DNA of 64,000 bases from Stenotrophomonas rhizophila (GCF_003651185.1 NZ_RCDC01000006.1:310001-374000), one strand, 5' to 3'. Numbered from the stretch's first letter, positions 1-9,218 are shown. Notes: generated from the letters alone by a model not told the origin. Made by a program: numbers and translations.

Positions 1-930
1 GGCGGCCCCCACGCGGAAGTATTCGCGCTGCGCCAGGCGGGCGAACAGGCGCGCGGCGCCACCGCCTACGTGACCCTGGAGCCGTGCGCGCACCACGGTC
101 GCACGCCCCCGTGCGCACTGGCCTTGATCGAGGCAGGGGTGACACGCGTGGTCGCGGCGATGCGCGACCCCTTCCCGAAGGTCGACGGCGGCGGTTTCGT
201 GCTGCTGCGCGAGGCCGGTATCGCGGTGGCCGAAGGGTTGATGGCTGCGCAGGCGCGCGAGCTCAACCACGGGTTCCTGTCACGCATCGAACGCGGGCGC
301 CCCTGGGTGCGGGTGAAGCTCGCGGCCAGTCTGGACGGGCGTACCGCGATGGCCGATGGCAGCTCCAAATGGATCACCGGTGCGGCCGCCCGCGAGGACG
401 TGCAGCACTGGCGGGCGCGGGCGGGCGCGATTCTTACCGGCGCGGCCACCGTGTTGGCCGATGACCCGATGTTGACCGTGCGGCTGGCCGATACCGAGGT
501 AGTGCCGCCGTTGCGGGTGGTGCTCGATGCACGCCTGCGCTCGCTGGAATGTGCGCGGGTGCGCGAGGGCGGGGCGCCGACGCTCTACGTGCATGACGCC
601 GCGGTCAGCCCGCCGGATGCCGCCGATGCGGAGTTCGCCAGCGTGCCCAGCCATGACGGTCGTCTGGATCTGGGCGCGGTGCTGGCGCTGCTCGCTGAGC
701 GCGGCATCAACGAAGTGCATACCGAAGCCGGCGCCACCTTGGCCGGTGCGTTGCTGGCCGGTGGCTGGGTCGACGAACTGCTGCTGTACCAGGCGCCCAC
801 GCTGCTCGGCGAGCATGGGCTGCCGCTGCTGTCCGGTCTGGGTATCCACGCGATGGACCAGCAGCGGCAGATGCGGGTGGTGGACAGGCGCCAGGTGGGT
901 GAGGACCTGCGCCTGTTGCTGCGCCCATAA
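1..930 (+). CDS. ribD: Riboflavin biosynthesis protein RibD (deaminase/reductase), 5' truncated by window edge
   Basis: Bifunctional enzyme of riboflavin synthesis: the N-terminal zinc deaminase acts on the pyrimidine product of GTP cyclohydrolase II and the C-terminal NADPH domain reduces the ribosyl side chain. The reading frame is open from base 1, so the start lies outside the window. Visible deaminase signatures are HAE at the very start and PCAHHGRTPPC about 30 codons in, supplying the zinc ligands. The reductase part is seen in WVRVKLAASLDGRTAMADG and the later GGW/LLYQAPTLLG region. The length from the HAE motif matches a full protein minus roughly 50 residues. It is the first gene of a rib cluster but is separated from ribE by a terminator and an FMN riboswitch. 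Confidence 0.95.
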   Translation, partial: GGPHAEVFALRQAGEQARGATAYVTLEPCAHHGRTPPCALALIEAGVTRVVAAMRDPFPKVDGGGFVLLREAGIAVAEGLMAAQARELNHGFLSRIERGRPWVRVKLAASLDGRTAMADGSSKWITGAAAREDVQHWRARAGAILTGAATVLADDPMLTVRLADTEVVPPLRVVLDARLRSLECARVREGGAPTLYVHDAAVSPPDAADAEFASVPSHDGRLDLGAVLALLAERGINEVHTEAGATLAGALLAGGWVDELLLYQAPTLLGEHGLPLLSGLGIHAMDQQRQMRVVDRRQVGEDLRLLLRP

Positions 931-957
931 AAAACGGGCCCCTTGCGGGACCCGTTC
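931..957 (+). terminator. Hairpin directly after ribD
   Basis: ACGGGCCCC and GGGACCCGT form a 9-bp stem with one G-T wobble and a short TTGC loop, immediately after the ribD stop codon. A run of A precedes it, and only a few T follow, so it may act best on transcripts from the other strand or as an RNA-stabilising 3' end. Confidence 0.55.
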
Positions 958-1120
958 GATCATGGCGCGGCGCGGACGCCGCAGCCCGATCAGTAACCAA
1001 CGTGTGTGCCCTCATATCCACGGGCGCAGCACTCAGCGGGCTAGCTTAACACTTATTTAACTTAAAGCCCCCAGTCAGGGTGCCCTGTTACACTAGCCGC
1101 GCCGGTTCGCCGGTACACAA

Positions 1121-1262
1121 ACGTCTTCAGGGCGGGGTGCGATTCCCCACCGGCGGTAGGTGCGCAAGCACGAGCCCGCGAGCGCTTCCCGGTCCCCGGG
1201 AAGGTCAGCAGATCCGGTCCGATGCCGGAGCCGACGGTATAGTCCGGATGAAAGAAGACGGT
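1121..1262 (+). promoter_or_regulatory. FMN riboswitch (RFN element) upstream of ribE
   Basis: The element runs from CTTCAGGGCGGGGTG through CACCGGCGGTA, AGCCCGCGAGC and GTCAGCAGATCCGGT to AGTCCGGATGAAAGAAGACG. These are the conserved junction and binding sequences of the RFN class, in the right order and spacing, with outer arms CGTCTTC and GAAGACG closing the helix. It ends about 75 bases before the ribE start codon. By family knowledge it senses FMN and shuts down expression of the downstream genes ribE and ribB, and probably the rest of the operon. Confidence 0.97.
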
Positions 1263-1338
1263 GCGGCCGGGCCTTGTGCTCGGCGTGCACCTATATGCCT
1301 TGCGGCGTTTTTCGCTCACTTTCCGCGGAGAACGTTCC

Positions 1339-1941
1339 TTGTTTACTGGAATCATCGAAGGCGTCGGCCGTCTGGCCGCACGCGACACCCTTGGCGGCGA
1401 TGTCCGCTTCACCTTTGACGTGGGCACCCTGCCGTTCGAGAACGTGCAGATGGGCGAGAGCATCGCCATCAACGGGGTCTGCCTCACCGTCATCGCGTAT
1501 GACGCCACCCGCTTCCAGGCCGACGCCTCCACCGAGACGCTGGGCCTGACCACGCTGGGGCAGCTGGCCGACGGCGCCGTCATCAATCTCGAACGCGCGA
1601 TGCGCCCGACCGATCGCCTGGGTGGCCATCTGGTCAGCGGCCATGTCGATGGCCTGGGCCAGGTGCTGTCGGTGCATGACGATGCACGTGCCCAGCGCTG
1701 GCGCTTCGCCGCGCCGGCCGCGCTGCTGCGCTACATCGCCAAGAAAGGCTCGATCTGCGTGGACGGGGTCAGTCTGACCGTCAACGAAGTGGACGAACAA
1801 GGCTTCGAGGTCGCCCTCATCCCGCACACCGTCGCCAACACCGCCTTCGCCGCTACTGCCGTGGGCAGCGCGGTCAATCTTGAAATCGATCTGGTCGCCC
1901 GTTACGTCGAACGTTTGTTGGGTGCAGGAGCACGCGCATGA
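1339..1941 (+). CDS. ribE: Riboflavin synthase, alpha chain
   Basis: Catalyses dismutation of two 6,7-dimethyl-8-ribityllumazine molecules to riboflavin and the pyrimidine recycled by RibH. The start chosen is TTG at 1339, giving MFTGIIEGVGRL, the invariant N-terminus of the family. GGAG at 1327-1330 is a good ribosome site, and any longer upstream reading would run into the riboswitch region. The 200-residue protein shows the two tandem lumazine-binding repeats: GESIAINGVCLTV and RLGGHLVSGHVDG in the first half, KGSICVDGVSLTVNEV in the second. The stop overlaps the next start as ATGA, so ribE and ribB are probably translationally coupled. Known as ribE or ribC depending on nomenclature. Confidence 0.95.
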   Translation: MFTGIIEGVGRLAARDTLGGDVRFTFDVGTLPFENVQMGESIAINGVCLTVIAYDATRFQADASTETLGLTTLGQLADGAVINLERAMRPTDRLGGHLVSGHVDGLGQVLSVHDDARAQRWRFAAPAALLRYIAKKGSICVDGVSLTVNEVDEQGFEVALIPHTVANTAFAATAVGSAVNLEIDLVARYVERLLGAGARA

Positions 1942-3053
1942 ATTTCGCCCCCATTCCCGAGATCCTCGAGGACATCCGCCTCGGCCGCATGGTCGTCATC
2001 GTCGATGACGAAGACCGTGAGAACGAAGGCGACCTGATCATGGCCGCCGAGCTGGTCAAGCCCTCGGACATCAACTTCATGGTCACCCATGGCCGTGGCC
2101 TGGTGTGCCTGCCGCTGACCCGCGAGCGTGCGGCCGACCTGGGCCTGGCCCCGATGGTGCAGGCCAATACCGCGCAGTTCCAGACCAACTTCACGGTCAG
2201 CATCGAGGCCGCCGAAGGCGTGACCACCGGCATCTCGGCCTACGACCGTGCGCACACCATCCGCACCGCAGTGAAGCCCGATGCCAAGCCGGCCGACCTG
2301 CACCAGCCGGGCCACATCTTCCCGCTGATCGCCCAGCCGGGCGGCGTGCTGACCCGCGCCGGGCATACCGAGGCCGGCGTCGATCTGGCCATGCTGGCGG
2401 GCCTGGAGCCGGCGGGCGTGCTGGTGGAGATCCTCAACCCGGATGGCAGCATGGCGCGCCGCCCGGAGTTGGAGGTGTTCGCCCGCGAGCACGGCCTGAA
2501 GATGGGCTCCATCGCCGACCTGATCGCGTACCGTCTGGCCACCGAGAAGACGGTCGAGCGCGTCGACGAGCGCGAGATCGAGACCGAGTTCGGCCCCTTC
2601 ACGCTGGTCACCTACCGCGATCGGATCGCCCACGACCTGCACTTCGCGCTGGTCCGCGGCACCCCGGATGCCGAGCCGACCCTGGTCCGCGTGCAGGTGG
2701 AAAACCCGCTGGCTGATCTGCTGCACTGGCGCCGCGATGATTTCGGCGTGGCCTCCACCGATGCCCTGCGCGCCATCGCCGCCGCCGAGCGCGGCGTGAT
2801 GGTGGTGCTGTCGGCGCCGCGCGACACCAACAGCCTGCTGGCCCGCCTGCGCCAGCAGCCGGTGCCGGTCGTGCCGGGCAAGGACAAGGACGTGAGCCAG
2901 TGGCGCCGCAACGGCGCCGGGGCGCAGATCCTGTCCGACCTGGGCCTGGGCAAGCTGCGCGTGCTGGGCACCCCCCGCCGCCAGATCGGCCTGGCCGGGT
3001 ATGGCCTGGAAGTGGTCGAGACGGTGGAGAACACGTCATCGCAGGCGCGCTGA
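1938..3053 (+). CDS. ribB: 3,4-dihydroxy-2-butanone-4-phosphate synthase with degenerate GTP cyclohydrolase II-like C-terminal domain
   Basis: Residues 1-200 are a complete DHBP synthase, making the four-carbon unit for lumazine from ribulose 5-phosphate. DDEDRENEGDL near residue 25 carries the metal/acid cluster, followed by THGRGLVCLPL and RAGHTEAGVDLA. Residues 205-371 resemble GTP cyclohydrolase II (HDLHFALVRG, RVQVENPLADLL, late GYGLEVVE). However, the region where active enzymes have three zinc cysteines (the GDVFGS/RCDC area) reads NPLADLLHWRRDD and has no cysteine. This half is therefore probably not catalytic, and a separate RibA is expected elsewhere. The gene overlaps ribE by 4 bases. 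It is often annotated as bifunctional RibBA, but the sequence argues against that. Confidence 0.93.
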   Translation: MNFAPIPEILEDIRLGRMVVIVDDEDRENEGDLIMAAELVKPSDINFMVTHGRGLVCLPLTRERAADLGLAPMVQANTAQFQTNFTVSIEAAEGVTTGISAYDRAHTIRTAVKPDAKPADLHQPGHIFPLIAQPGGVLTRAGHTEAGVDLAMLAGLEPAGVLVEILNPDGSMARRPELEVFAREHGLKMGSIADLIAYRLATEKTVERVDEREIETEFGPFTLVTYRDRIAHDLHFALVRGTPDAEPTLVRVQVENPLADLLHWRRDDFGVASTDALRAIAAAERGVMVVLSAPRDTNSLLARLRQQPVPVVPGKDKDVSQWRRNGAGAQILSDLGLGKLRVLGTPRRQIGLAGYGLEVVETVENTSSQAR

Positions 3054-3072
3054 CGTCGCGCCGCTTCGCGGC

Positions 3073-3096
3073 AGCCCCCTGACTCAGGGGGCTTTT
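3073..3096 (+). terminator. Rho-independent terminator between ribB and ribH
   Basis: AGCCCCCTGA pairs with TCAGGGGGCT almost without a loop and is followed by TTTT. It sits 20 bases after the ribB stop and about 90 bases before ribH, so ribH probably has its own promoter or receives partial read-through. Confidence 0.8.
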
Positions 3097-3186
3097 GCAC
3101 CCGACCCGTCCCGTAACGCGCGGCGACCCGGCTACACGCGGCCATGCGCTAGAATATTCACCTATTAAATGGACCCCACGCCGAAC

Positions 3187-3654
3187 ATGAGCCATTACGA
3201 AGGCGACCTCCGTACTCCGGAAAAGGCCCGTTTCGCCATCCTCGCCAGCCGCTGGAACGCCCGCATCACCGACGTGCTGGTGGCCGGTGCGCGGCAGAGC
3301 CTGGCCGGCAACGGGATCGACGAGTCCGCCATCGACGTGATCCGCGTGCCCGGCGCATGGGAACTGCCGCTGGTCGCCGCGCGTCTCGCGGCCGCCCATC
3401 AGCATGCCGCGATCATCACCCTGGGCTGCGTGATCCGGGGCGATACCCGCCATTACGAACACGTGGCCGACCGCTGCGCCGAAGGCCTGATGCGCGTGCA
3501 GCTGGATTTCGGCGTGCCGGTGCTCAATGGCGTGCTGGCGGTGGAACGTGTCGAGGATGCCGACGCCCGCGCGGGTGGCAGCCACGGCAACAAGGGTGAG
3601 GAAGCCGCACTGACGGCGTTGGAAATGGTCAATCTTCTGGAGCAGCTGCCATGA
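3187..3654 (+). CDS. ribH: 6,7-dimethyl-8-ribityllumazine synthase
   Basis: Condenses the DHBP product of RibB with the RibD-derived pyrimidine to lumazine; the family builds icosahedral or pentameric shells. Family marks are [37 protein letters not shown] (catalytic His) and the C-terminal [18 protein letters not shown]. The start at 3187 (MSHYEGDL) gives 155 residues, the usual length in this family. An in-frame ATG at 3169 would add MDPTPN and cannot be excluded, since neither has a clear ribosome site; an AT-rich TAGAATATT lies just upstream. The stop overlaps nusB as ATGA. Confidence 0.93.
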   Translation: MSHYEGDLRTPEKARFAILASRWNARITDVLVAGARQSLAGNGIDESAIDVIRVPGAWELPLVAARLAAAHQHAAIITLGCVIRGDTRHYEHVADRCAEGLMRVQLDFGVPVLNGVLAVERVEDADARAGGSHGNKGEEAALTALEMVNLLEQLP

Positions 3655-4130
3655 ACAAGTCAAACCCGGGCAAGCCCTCCGGTAAGCCCGTCCGCCGTGA
3701 TGGCGTCGACCCCGTGCTGCGTTCGCGCGCGCGTCGTCGTGCCCTGCAGGCGATCTATGCGTGGCAGATCTCCGGTGGCAACGCGCAGAGCGTGATCGCC
3801 CAGTTCGCCCATGAACAGGCCCGCGAAATCGCGGATCTGGCCTACTTCGAAGCGCTGGTGCATGGCGTGCTCGACAACCGCAAGGATCTGGATGCGGCGC
3901 TGGACCCGTACCTGGATCGTGGGATCGAGGAAGTGGATGCGATCGAACGCGCCGCGCTGCGCGTGGCCGCCTATGAGATGCGCTTCCGCCTGGACGTGCC
4001 GTACCGCGTCGTGATCAACGAAGCGATCGAGTCGGCCAAGCGTTTCGGTTCCGAGCATGGCCACACCTACGTCAATGGCGTGCTCGACCGGGCCGCGGTG
4101 GAGTGGCGCAAGGTCGAATCGGGTCACTGA
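3651..4130 (+). CDS. nusB: Transcription antitermination/termination factor NusB
   Basis: An all-helical RNA-binding factor that pairs with NusE (ribosomal S10) on boxA to prevent premature termination in rRNA operons. The 159-residue protein has the family signatures [16 protein letters not shown] near residue 25, [26 protein letters not shown] in the middle (central part), and [27 protein letters not shown] at the C-terminus. The first 20 residues are a basic, poorly conserved tail. It overlaps ribH by 4 bases; the ribH-nusB-thiL order is common in proteobacteria. Confidence 0.96.
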   Translation: MNKSNPGKPSGKPVRRDGVDPVLRSRARRRALQAIYAWQISGGNAQSVIAQFAHEQAREIADLAYFEALVHGVLDNRKDLDAALDPYLDRGIEEVDAIERAALRVAAYEMRFRLDVPYRVVINEAIESAKRFGSEHGHTYVNGVLDRAAVEWRKVESGH

Positions 4131-4138
4131 TCCGCCCC

Positions 4139-5113
4139 GTGTCCCTTGCCGAATTTGCTCTGATCGACCGCATCCGTGCGCGCACCACCGCGCGCGCCGA
4201 TGTCGTGCTCGGCATCGGCGATGACGCCGCGCTGCTGCAGCCGCGTGCGGGCGAACAGTTGGTGATCACCACCGATACGCTCAACAGCGGCGTGCATTTC
4301 CCGGTCGAAACCCCGGCCTACGAGATCGGCTGGAAAACCCTCGCGGTGAACCTCTCCGATCTCGCCGCCATGGGCGCCCGTCCGGCGTGGTGCACCTTGG
4401 CGCTGTCCTTGCCGGACGCCGACGCGGACTGGATCGAAGCCTTCGCCGATGGTTTCTTCGCATTGGCCGACGAGCACGACATCGTGCTGGTTGGCGGCGA
4501 CACCACGCGCGGGCCGCTGTCGCTCTCGGTGACCGCGATCGGGCAGGTTGCGCCCGGCCAGGCGCTGCGTCGCGATCGTGCCCAGTTGGGGGATGACATC
4601 TGGGTCAGTGGCACGCTGGGCGATGCCGCCGGTGCCCTGCGCCTGTGGCAGCAGAACCGGTTGAAGGTGGCGGTCGCCACGCTGCTCAGCGATGACGAAA
4701 CGCTGCGCGAGCGCCTGCTGCGTCCGATCCCGCGCGTAACGCTTGGCCTGCGCCTGCGTGCCTACGCACATGCGGCCGTGGATATCTCCGATGGTCTGCT
4801 CGCTGATCTGGGCCACATCGCGGCACGCAGCGGCGTGCGCGCGGAAGTGGAGGCCGATGCATTGCCGATCTCGTCGGCCCTGCGCGAGCAGCTCGGGCGC
4901 GAGGGTGCCCGCGACTGCGCGCTGCGTGGCGGCGACGACTACGAGCTGTGCTTCACCGTCGCGCCGTCGCAGCGTGACGCGATCCATGCCTTGTCGGCGT
5001 CCCTGGGCTTGCCGCTGACCCGGATCGGCCGGATCGTGGAAGGACAGGGCGTGCACTGCGCTGATGCCGACGCCACCGACGGTGGCTACCAGCACTTCTC
5101 CGAACGTCGCTGA
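4139..5113 (+). CDS. thiL: Thiamine-monophosphate kinase
   Basis: Phosphorylates thiamine monophosphate to the active cofactor thiamine pyrophosphate. The start is GTG at 4139, giving MSLAEFALIDRI, 8 bases after nusB; longer readings would overlap nusB and lack conservation. The protein has 324 residues, like E. coli ThiL. Motifs: VLGIGDDAALL (nucleotide/Mg binding) near residue 25, NLSDLAAMGARP near 75, VGGDTTRG near 120, and the later DISDGLLADLGHIA and ALRGGDDYELCF. It belongs to the AIR synthase-like ATP-binding family. Confidence 0.94.
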   Translation: MSLAEFALIDRIRARTTARADVVLGIGDDAALLQPRAGEQLVITTDTLNSGVHFPVETPAYEIGWKTLAVNLSDLAAMGARPAWCTLALSLPDADADWIEAFADGFFALADEHDIVLVGGDTTRGPLSLSVTAIGQVAPGQALRRDRAQLGDDIWVSGTLGDAAGALRLWQQNRLKVAVATLLSDDETLRERLLRPIPRVTLGLRLRAYAHAAVDISDGLLADLGHIAARSGVRAEVEADALPISSALREQLGREGARDCALRGGDDYELCFTVAPSQRDAIHALSASLGLPLTRIGRIVEGQGVHCADADATDGGYQHFSERR

Positions 5114-5119
5114 CGCCCA

Positions 5120-6508
5120 TCACACCGGCGGCAGCACCTTCCCCGGATTGAGAATCCCCTCCGGATCCAGCGCACCCTTGATCGCGCGCATCGCCGCCAG
5201 CGTGGCCGGGGTGAACGCCTGTGCCATGAAATCGCGCTTGGCCAGGCCGATGCCGTGTTCGCCGGAGAGCGTGCCGCCCAGTGCCAGGGTCAGCGCGAAC
5301 ACGCGCGGCAGCGCCGCATGGGCGCGTGCGTTCTCGCCGGCATCGTCCGGGTGGTAGAGGATGTTGACGTGCAGGTTGCCGTTGCCGGCATGGCCGAAGG
5401 TGACGATCGGCAGAGCGAACTCCGCCGATAGTGCCTGCACCCCGGCGACCAGCGCGGGAATGCGCGAGACCGGTACCACCACGTCTTCGTTGATCTTGCC
5501 CGGTGCGATGCTGCGCAGCGCCGGTGACAGCGCCTTGCGCGCGGCCCACAGGGTTTCGCGCGCGCTGCCTTCCATCGCCACATCCAGCGCGATCAGACCG
5601 TCGCCTTCGGCGGCCGCCGCGAGGGCCTGCAGCAGGTAGGGCAGGGTGTCGTGGTCGCCGTCCGCCTCCACCAGCAGCATCGCGCCGGCCTCGGGCACGT
5701 CAGCCCCATTGCGACGCAGCAGCTCAAGGCTGCGCGCATCCATGAACTCCAGGCGCGTGGGCACCACCGGCTGCGCCATCAGGCGCGACACCGCCTGCGC
5801 GGCGGCGTCCGCATCGCGGTAGAGCACGCGCAGCCCGGCCTGCGTCACTGGCAGCGGGGTCAGCTTCAGGGTCGCTTCCACGATCAGGGCCAGCGTGCCT
5901 TCGCTGCCGACCAGTAGATGGGTCAAGTCGTAGCCGGTGGCGTCCTTCGTGTACGGCCCGCCGCAGGTGATCAGTTCACCGGCACCGGTGACGGCAACCA
6001 GACCGAGCACGTTGTCGCGGCTGGTGCCGTACTTCACCGCGCGCGGGCCACCGGCATTGCAGGCGAGGTTGCCGCCGATGCTGCAGATCTCCGCACTGGA
6101 AGGGTCCGGCGGCCAGAACAGGCCGTGCGGCATCAGCGCCTGCTGCAGGTCGCCGTTGAGCACGCCGGGTTCGACCACCGCGCAGCGGTCGCCGGGCTGG
6201 ATGGCGAGGATACGGTTCATCCGCGCGAACGAGAGCACGATGCTGCCTTCCATCGGCACGGCAGCGCCGGTGGTGCCGGTGCCTGCGCCGCGCGCGACCA
6301 GGGCGATGCGATGTTCGCGGCAGGCGCGGACCAGGGCGACGACCTGCTCGCGATCGCGCGGGAAGGCGACACCGGCCGGCAGCGTGTGCCGCCACGAGTT
6401 GTCCTGGGCATGTGCGTTGCGTGCGCTGTCATCCGTTCGCCAGCCGTCGTCGCCGAGCAGCGCATGCAGGGTGGCAACGAACGCCGTGGGCAGGGCAGGG
6501 GTCATCAT
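5120..6508 (-). CDS. FAD-binding oxidase/dehydrogenase of the GlcD / D-lactate dehydrogenase type
   Basis: A 462-residue single-chain flavoenzyme of the VAO/PCMH family, probably oxidising a D-2-hydroxy acid (D-lactate, D-2-hydroxyglutarate or glycolate). The FAD domain is in the N-terminal half: VALVARGAGTGTTGAAVP, FWPPDPSSAEICSIGGN-LACNAGGP and GYDLTHLLVGSEGTL. The C-terminal half shows the metal/substrate region TFGHAGNGNLHVNI and the closing GEHGIGLAKRDFM and DPEGILNPGKVL. It is the last gene of a leftward group; the end lies 6 bases from the thiL stop, so the two genes converge. No partner subunit (GlcE/GlcF) is present, which argues against a classical glycolate oxidase complex. Confidence 0.88.
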   Translation of the reverse strand: MMTPALPTAFVATLHALLGDDGWRTDDSARNAHAQDNSWRHTLPAGVAFPRDREQVVALVRACREHRIALVARGAGTGTTGAAVPMEGSIVLSFARMNRILAIQPGDRCAVVEPGVLNGDLQQALMPHGLFWPPDPSSAEICSIGGNLACNAGGPRAVKYGTSRDNVLGLVAVTGAGELITCGGPYTKDATGYDLTHLLVGSEGTLALIVEATLKLTPLPVTQAGLRVLYRDADAAAQAVSRLMAQPVVPTRLEFMDARSLELLRRNGADVPEAGAMLLVEADGDHDTLPYLLQALAAAAEGDGLIALDVAMEGSARETLWAARKALSPALRSIAPGKINEDVVVPVSRIPALVAGVQALSAEFALPIVTFGHAGNGNLHVNILYHPDDAGENARAHAALPRVFALTLALGGTLSGEHGIGLAKRDFMAQAFTPATLAAMRAIKGALDPEGILNPGKVLPPV

Positions 6509-7044
6509 CAGGTCCGGGAATCAACAGGGGCACGTTGGATCGCGCGCCAGCCGATCACGGCCAGCGCCAGTGGCAGCCACACCCAACGCAGTTCGGAAAG
6601 GACGGTCGCCATCCCGCGCGCGCTGAAGAACTGCGGCGCGAAGGGCGAGACGCGGATCGGGCGCCAAGGGGCGAAGACGCGTTCGCCGCTCCAGGGCCAC
6701 CACAGTGCGACGCCAAGGCCACCGGAGGTCAGTGCATCCAGCAGCGGGTGCGACAGCGCGCAGAGGCCGACGAACGCGCCCGCCTGCACGGGCGTGGCGC
6801 GCAGGCGCCGGTGCAGCAGTGCGGCGAGCACGGCCATCAGCGCGGCGAACAGCATCGAATGGCTGGCGCCCCGATGGCCGAAGCTGTCGGCGTAGGGAAT
6901 GTGCAACGCGAAGGCGAGCACGTCCGCATCCGGCAGCATGGCCGCGACCACGCCGGCGGTGAGTAACGGCGTGGAGATGCGGCCGCGATCCGCGGCGCAC
7001 CACAGCGCCAGCGGAATGGCGGCGTGGGTAAAGATCGAGGGCAT
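6508..7044 (-). CDS. YdjM/DUF457-type membrane-bound metal-dependent hydrolase (putative)
   Basis: A 178-residue membrane protein with the histidine/aspartate pattern of the LexA-regulated YdjM-like family: THAAIPLAL at the N-terminus, MLPDADVLA near residue 40, GHRGASHSML near 57 and LSHPLLDALTSGG near 100. Several hydrophobic helices separate these motifs, so the metal site probably sits at the membrane face. The substrate is unknown. The start touches the neighbouring yraN stop (shared base), so it is likely in one operon. A longer paralogue lies at 52704-53780. Confidence 0.8.
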   Translation of the reverse strand: MPSIFTHAAIPLALWCAADRGRISTPLLTAGVVAAMLPDADVLAFALHIPYADSFGHRGASHSMLFAALMAVLAALLHRRLRATPVQAGAFVGLCALSHPLLDALTSGGLGVALWWPWSGERVFAPWRPIRVSPFAPQFFSARGMATVLSELRWVWLPLALAVIGWRAIQRAPVDSRT

Positions 7045-7412
7045 CAGCAGTCTTCCAGCCGGAACGCGTCCCGCAGCCAGTTCAGCTGCGGGGGCTCGCC
7101 ACTGGCTTCAACCACGTCGAAGCGGCAGGGCTGCTCGGCCAGCCAGGGATGGGATTGCAGGAACAGCTGCGCGGCGATCACCAGCTTGCGTCGCTTGCGC
7201 AGATCCACCGAAGCCGCGCCACCGCCGAAGCGGGCACTGGCGCGGTAGCGGACTTCCACGAACACGACGACCTCGCCGTCGCGCATGATCAGGTCGATCT
7301 CACCGCGGCGATACCGCGCATTGGTGGTGACCGGGCGCAGCCCGGCCTCACGGAGATGGTGCTGCGCGGCGGCTTCCACCGCCGCACCGCGTACCGCGCG
7401 CCCGGTGGGCAC
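7044..7412 (-). CDS. yraN: YraN / UPF0102 family endonuclease-like protein
   Basis: A 122-residue protein of the PD-(D/E)XK nuclease-fold family usually encoded beside the 16S methylase gene rsmI and the LpoA-type lipoprotein, exactly as here. Key residues are in the [20 protein letters not shown] block (E-I-D-L and E-V metal ligands). The start chosen is GTG at 7412 ([17 protein letters not shown]), because the frame upstream runs into the lipoprotein gene and is not conserved. It starts 5 bases after the preceding stop on this strand, implying cotranscription. The cellular role is not established. Confidence 0.88.
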   Translation of the reverse strand: MPTGRAVRGAAVEAAAQHHLREAGLRPVTTNARYRRGEIDLIMRDGEVVVFVEVRYRASARFGGGAASVDLRKRRKLVIAAQLFLQSHPWLAEQPCRFDVVEASGEPPQLNWLRDAFRLEDC

Positions 7413-7417
7413 GTGGC

Positions 7418-9139
7418 TCAGTTGCTGCTGGCGATCGGCATCGGCCGGCCGCCGCTGAAGGTCGACCATGCCGGCACCCGCAGTACGTTGCCGTTGCTGT
7501 CCAGGAACAGGGTGCCGGTGGCGCCGGCCAGGCCGCCTTCGGTGGCGACCTTGTCCAGGTAGGCGCTGATCTTCCACGCATCGAAACCGAACGCGAACAG
7601 GCGACCAGACGCGCCACGCGCCGAGGGCAGGATCTGCCCGGCGGTGGAGGCGGCCGGCAGGCCGGGCACGCCGCGCACGTTCCAGGCTTCGTTGGGGTAG
7701 ACGATGCCGTCCAGCGCCATGTCTTCTTCCGGCTTGCCGGCACCGACGGTCAGCTGCGAGGTGCCGACGCGGCTCGCGCCACCGGCACCGGCCAGCGCCA
7801 GCTGCGGGGTCAGTGCACGCGCCTGCGGCGCCTTCACCGCCAGCAGTACGCCGTCGATGGCGCCTGCCGCGCGCACCTGCGCACCGATGTCGCCGACGGT
7901 GTCGCTCACGCCGATGGTGGCCACCACCTGCCCGCCACGCTGCGCGAAGCGCTCGCGGAACGCGGCCGCGGCGCGGCGGCCGTTGTCGTCGTTGCTGTGG
8001 ATCACCAGCACCTTGCTGCGCTCGCGGCCGCGCAGGTATTCGGCGGCGATGATGCCGTCGTCTTCCGGGGCCAGCGAGAAACCGGCGCTGCCGGCCGGCG
8101 GGGTGTCCTTGCCGCGGTTCAGGGCGAGCACCGGTACGGGCAGCTCGCGGCGGCCGAACACGGCATCCACTTCGTCGCGCCCCAGCGGGCCGACGATGAA
8201 ATCGGCACCGGCGGTGACGGCCTTGTCGTAGGCGGCCAAGGCACCGGCGGCGGTACCGGCGGTGTCGATGAACTGGATGTCCGGGCGACGGCGGGTTTCG
8301 CCGTAGTAGCCGCTGAGCAGGCCATCGCGGACCGGCTGCGCGGCGGTGGCCAGGCGGCCGCTGAGCGGCAACAGCACCGCCATCTTCACCGGCGGGCGGT
8401 AGCCATCGCTCATCGCCGGCGGGCGCTTGCTGGTATCGAACTGCGAGGCAACTTCGCGATCGAACGGACGCGGCAGCGGCAGGCCACGGGCGATCAGCGC
8501 ACGGCCGGCGAAGTTGTACAGCGGTTCATTGGCCGGCAGCGCCGCCGCGCGCGCGCGCAGGGTGGCATCGTCCAGCGTGCCGAGCAGGCCGGCGATGGCC
8601 TGCTGGTTGTCGCTGCGGGCCTTGCCGGTCAGTGCGGCGTGCGCACGGGCGCGCTCAAGCGCCGCACCGAGGTTGTCGCCGGTGGCCTGCAATGCGTTGG
8701 CGCGGGCCAGGTGCCAGCGGGTTTGCAGCGAGGGGGTGACCGCGTCGGCCGGTTCTTTCAGCGCGGCCAGCGCCTGCGCCGGCTGCTTGTCGGCCAGCGC
8801 GAGTTCGGCGGTGGTCAGCTGGTAGCGCTGGAGGCTGGCGCCGCTGAGCTGGCGCGCGGTGAGCTGGGCCAGCAGGGTGCGGGCGCGGGTGGCATCGCCG
8901 GCTTCGTGCCAGGCAAAGGCGGCATCGGCCAGGGCGGCGCTGCGGGCACTGCCGCGCAGGGTGTTGGCCAGCGCTTCCAGCTGGACCGCCGCATCGCGCG
9001 GCTTGCCCTGCTCGATCAGCGCCAGGGCCTGGCTCTGGGCCGGCGAATCCGGCGCACTGGTGAAGCTGGTCGTGGCGCAGCCGGCAAGCAGCATCAGCGA
9101 CAACGAAAGGGCGGAGATCCGTACGACGGGCTTGTTCAT
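7418..9139 (-). CDS. LpoA-like outer-membrane lipoprotein, penicillin-binding protein activator
   Basis: Predicted lipoprotein of 573 residues: the start at 9139 gives [21 protein letters not shown], a signal peptide with lipobox LAGC and Cys21 as the lipidation site. The N-terminal third is a helical TPR-like region ([19 protein letters not shown], repeated Ala/Leu helices). The C-terminal part is a periplasmic-binding fold ([42 protein letters not shown]). In gammaproteobacteria LpoA activates the peptidoglycan synthase PBP1A from the outer membrane. An ATG at 9151 (MDLIMNK) is an alternative start. It is divergent from rsmI, the standard genomic arrangement. Confidence 0.88.
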   Translation of the reverse strand: MNKPVVRISALSLSLMLLAGCATTSFTSAPDSPAQSQALALIEQGKPRDAAVQLEALANTLRGSARSAALADAAFAWHEAGDATRARTLLAQLTARQLSGASLQRYQLTTAELALADKQPAQALAALKEPADAVTPSLQTRWHLARANALQATGDNLGAALERARAHAALTGKARSDNQQAIAGLLGTLDDATLRARAAALPANEPLYNFAGRALIARGLPLPRPFDREVASQFDTSKRPPAMSDGYRPPVKMAVLLPLSGRLATAAQPVRDGLLSGYYGETRRRPDIQFIDTAGTAAGALAAYDKAVTAGADFIVGPLGRDEVDAVFGRRELPVPVLALNRGKDTPPAGSAGFSLAPEDDGIIAAEYLRGRERSKVLVIHSNDDNGRRAAAAFRERFAQRGGQVVATIGVSDTVGDIGAQVRAAGAIDGVLLAVKAPQARALTPQLALAGAGGASRVGTSQLTVGAGKPEEDMALDGIVYPNEAWNVRGVPGLPAASTAGQILPSARGASGRLFAFGFDAWKISAYLDKVATEGGLAGATGTLFLDSNGNVLRVPAWSTFSGGRPMPIASSN

Positions 9140-9218
9140 GATCAGGTCCATTCGATGGGGGCAGCGGCCGTGGCCGGGGAACGGTACGATTCTACCCTTG
9201 ACCACGGAAGAGCCGCTG

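Noticed and set aside
1938..3053. Fully bifunctional RibBA
   Set aside because: The second domain lacks the zinc cysteines needed for GTP cyclohydrolase II.
5120..6508. Glycolate oxidase complex subunit GlcD
   Set aside because: No GlcE or GlcF genes are adjacent and the protein is a stand-alone FAD oxidase. The substrate is left open.
8859..9218. N-terminal extension of rsmI
   Set aside because: The extra 120 codons lie opposite the LpoA-like gene and are not conserved. The ATG at 9219 has a ribosome site and gives the normal family start.
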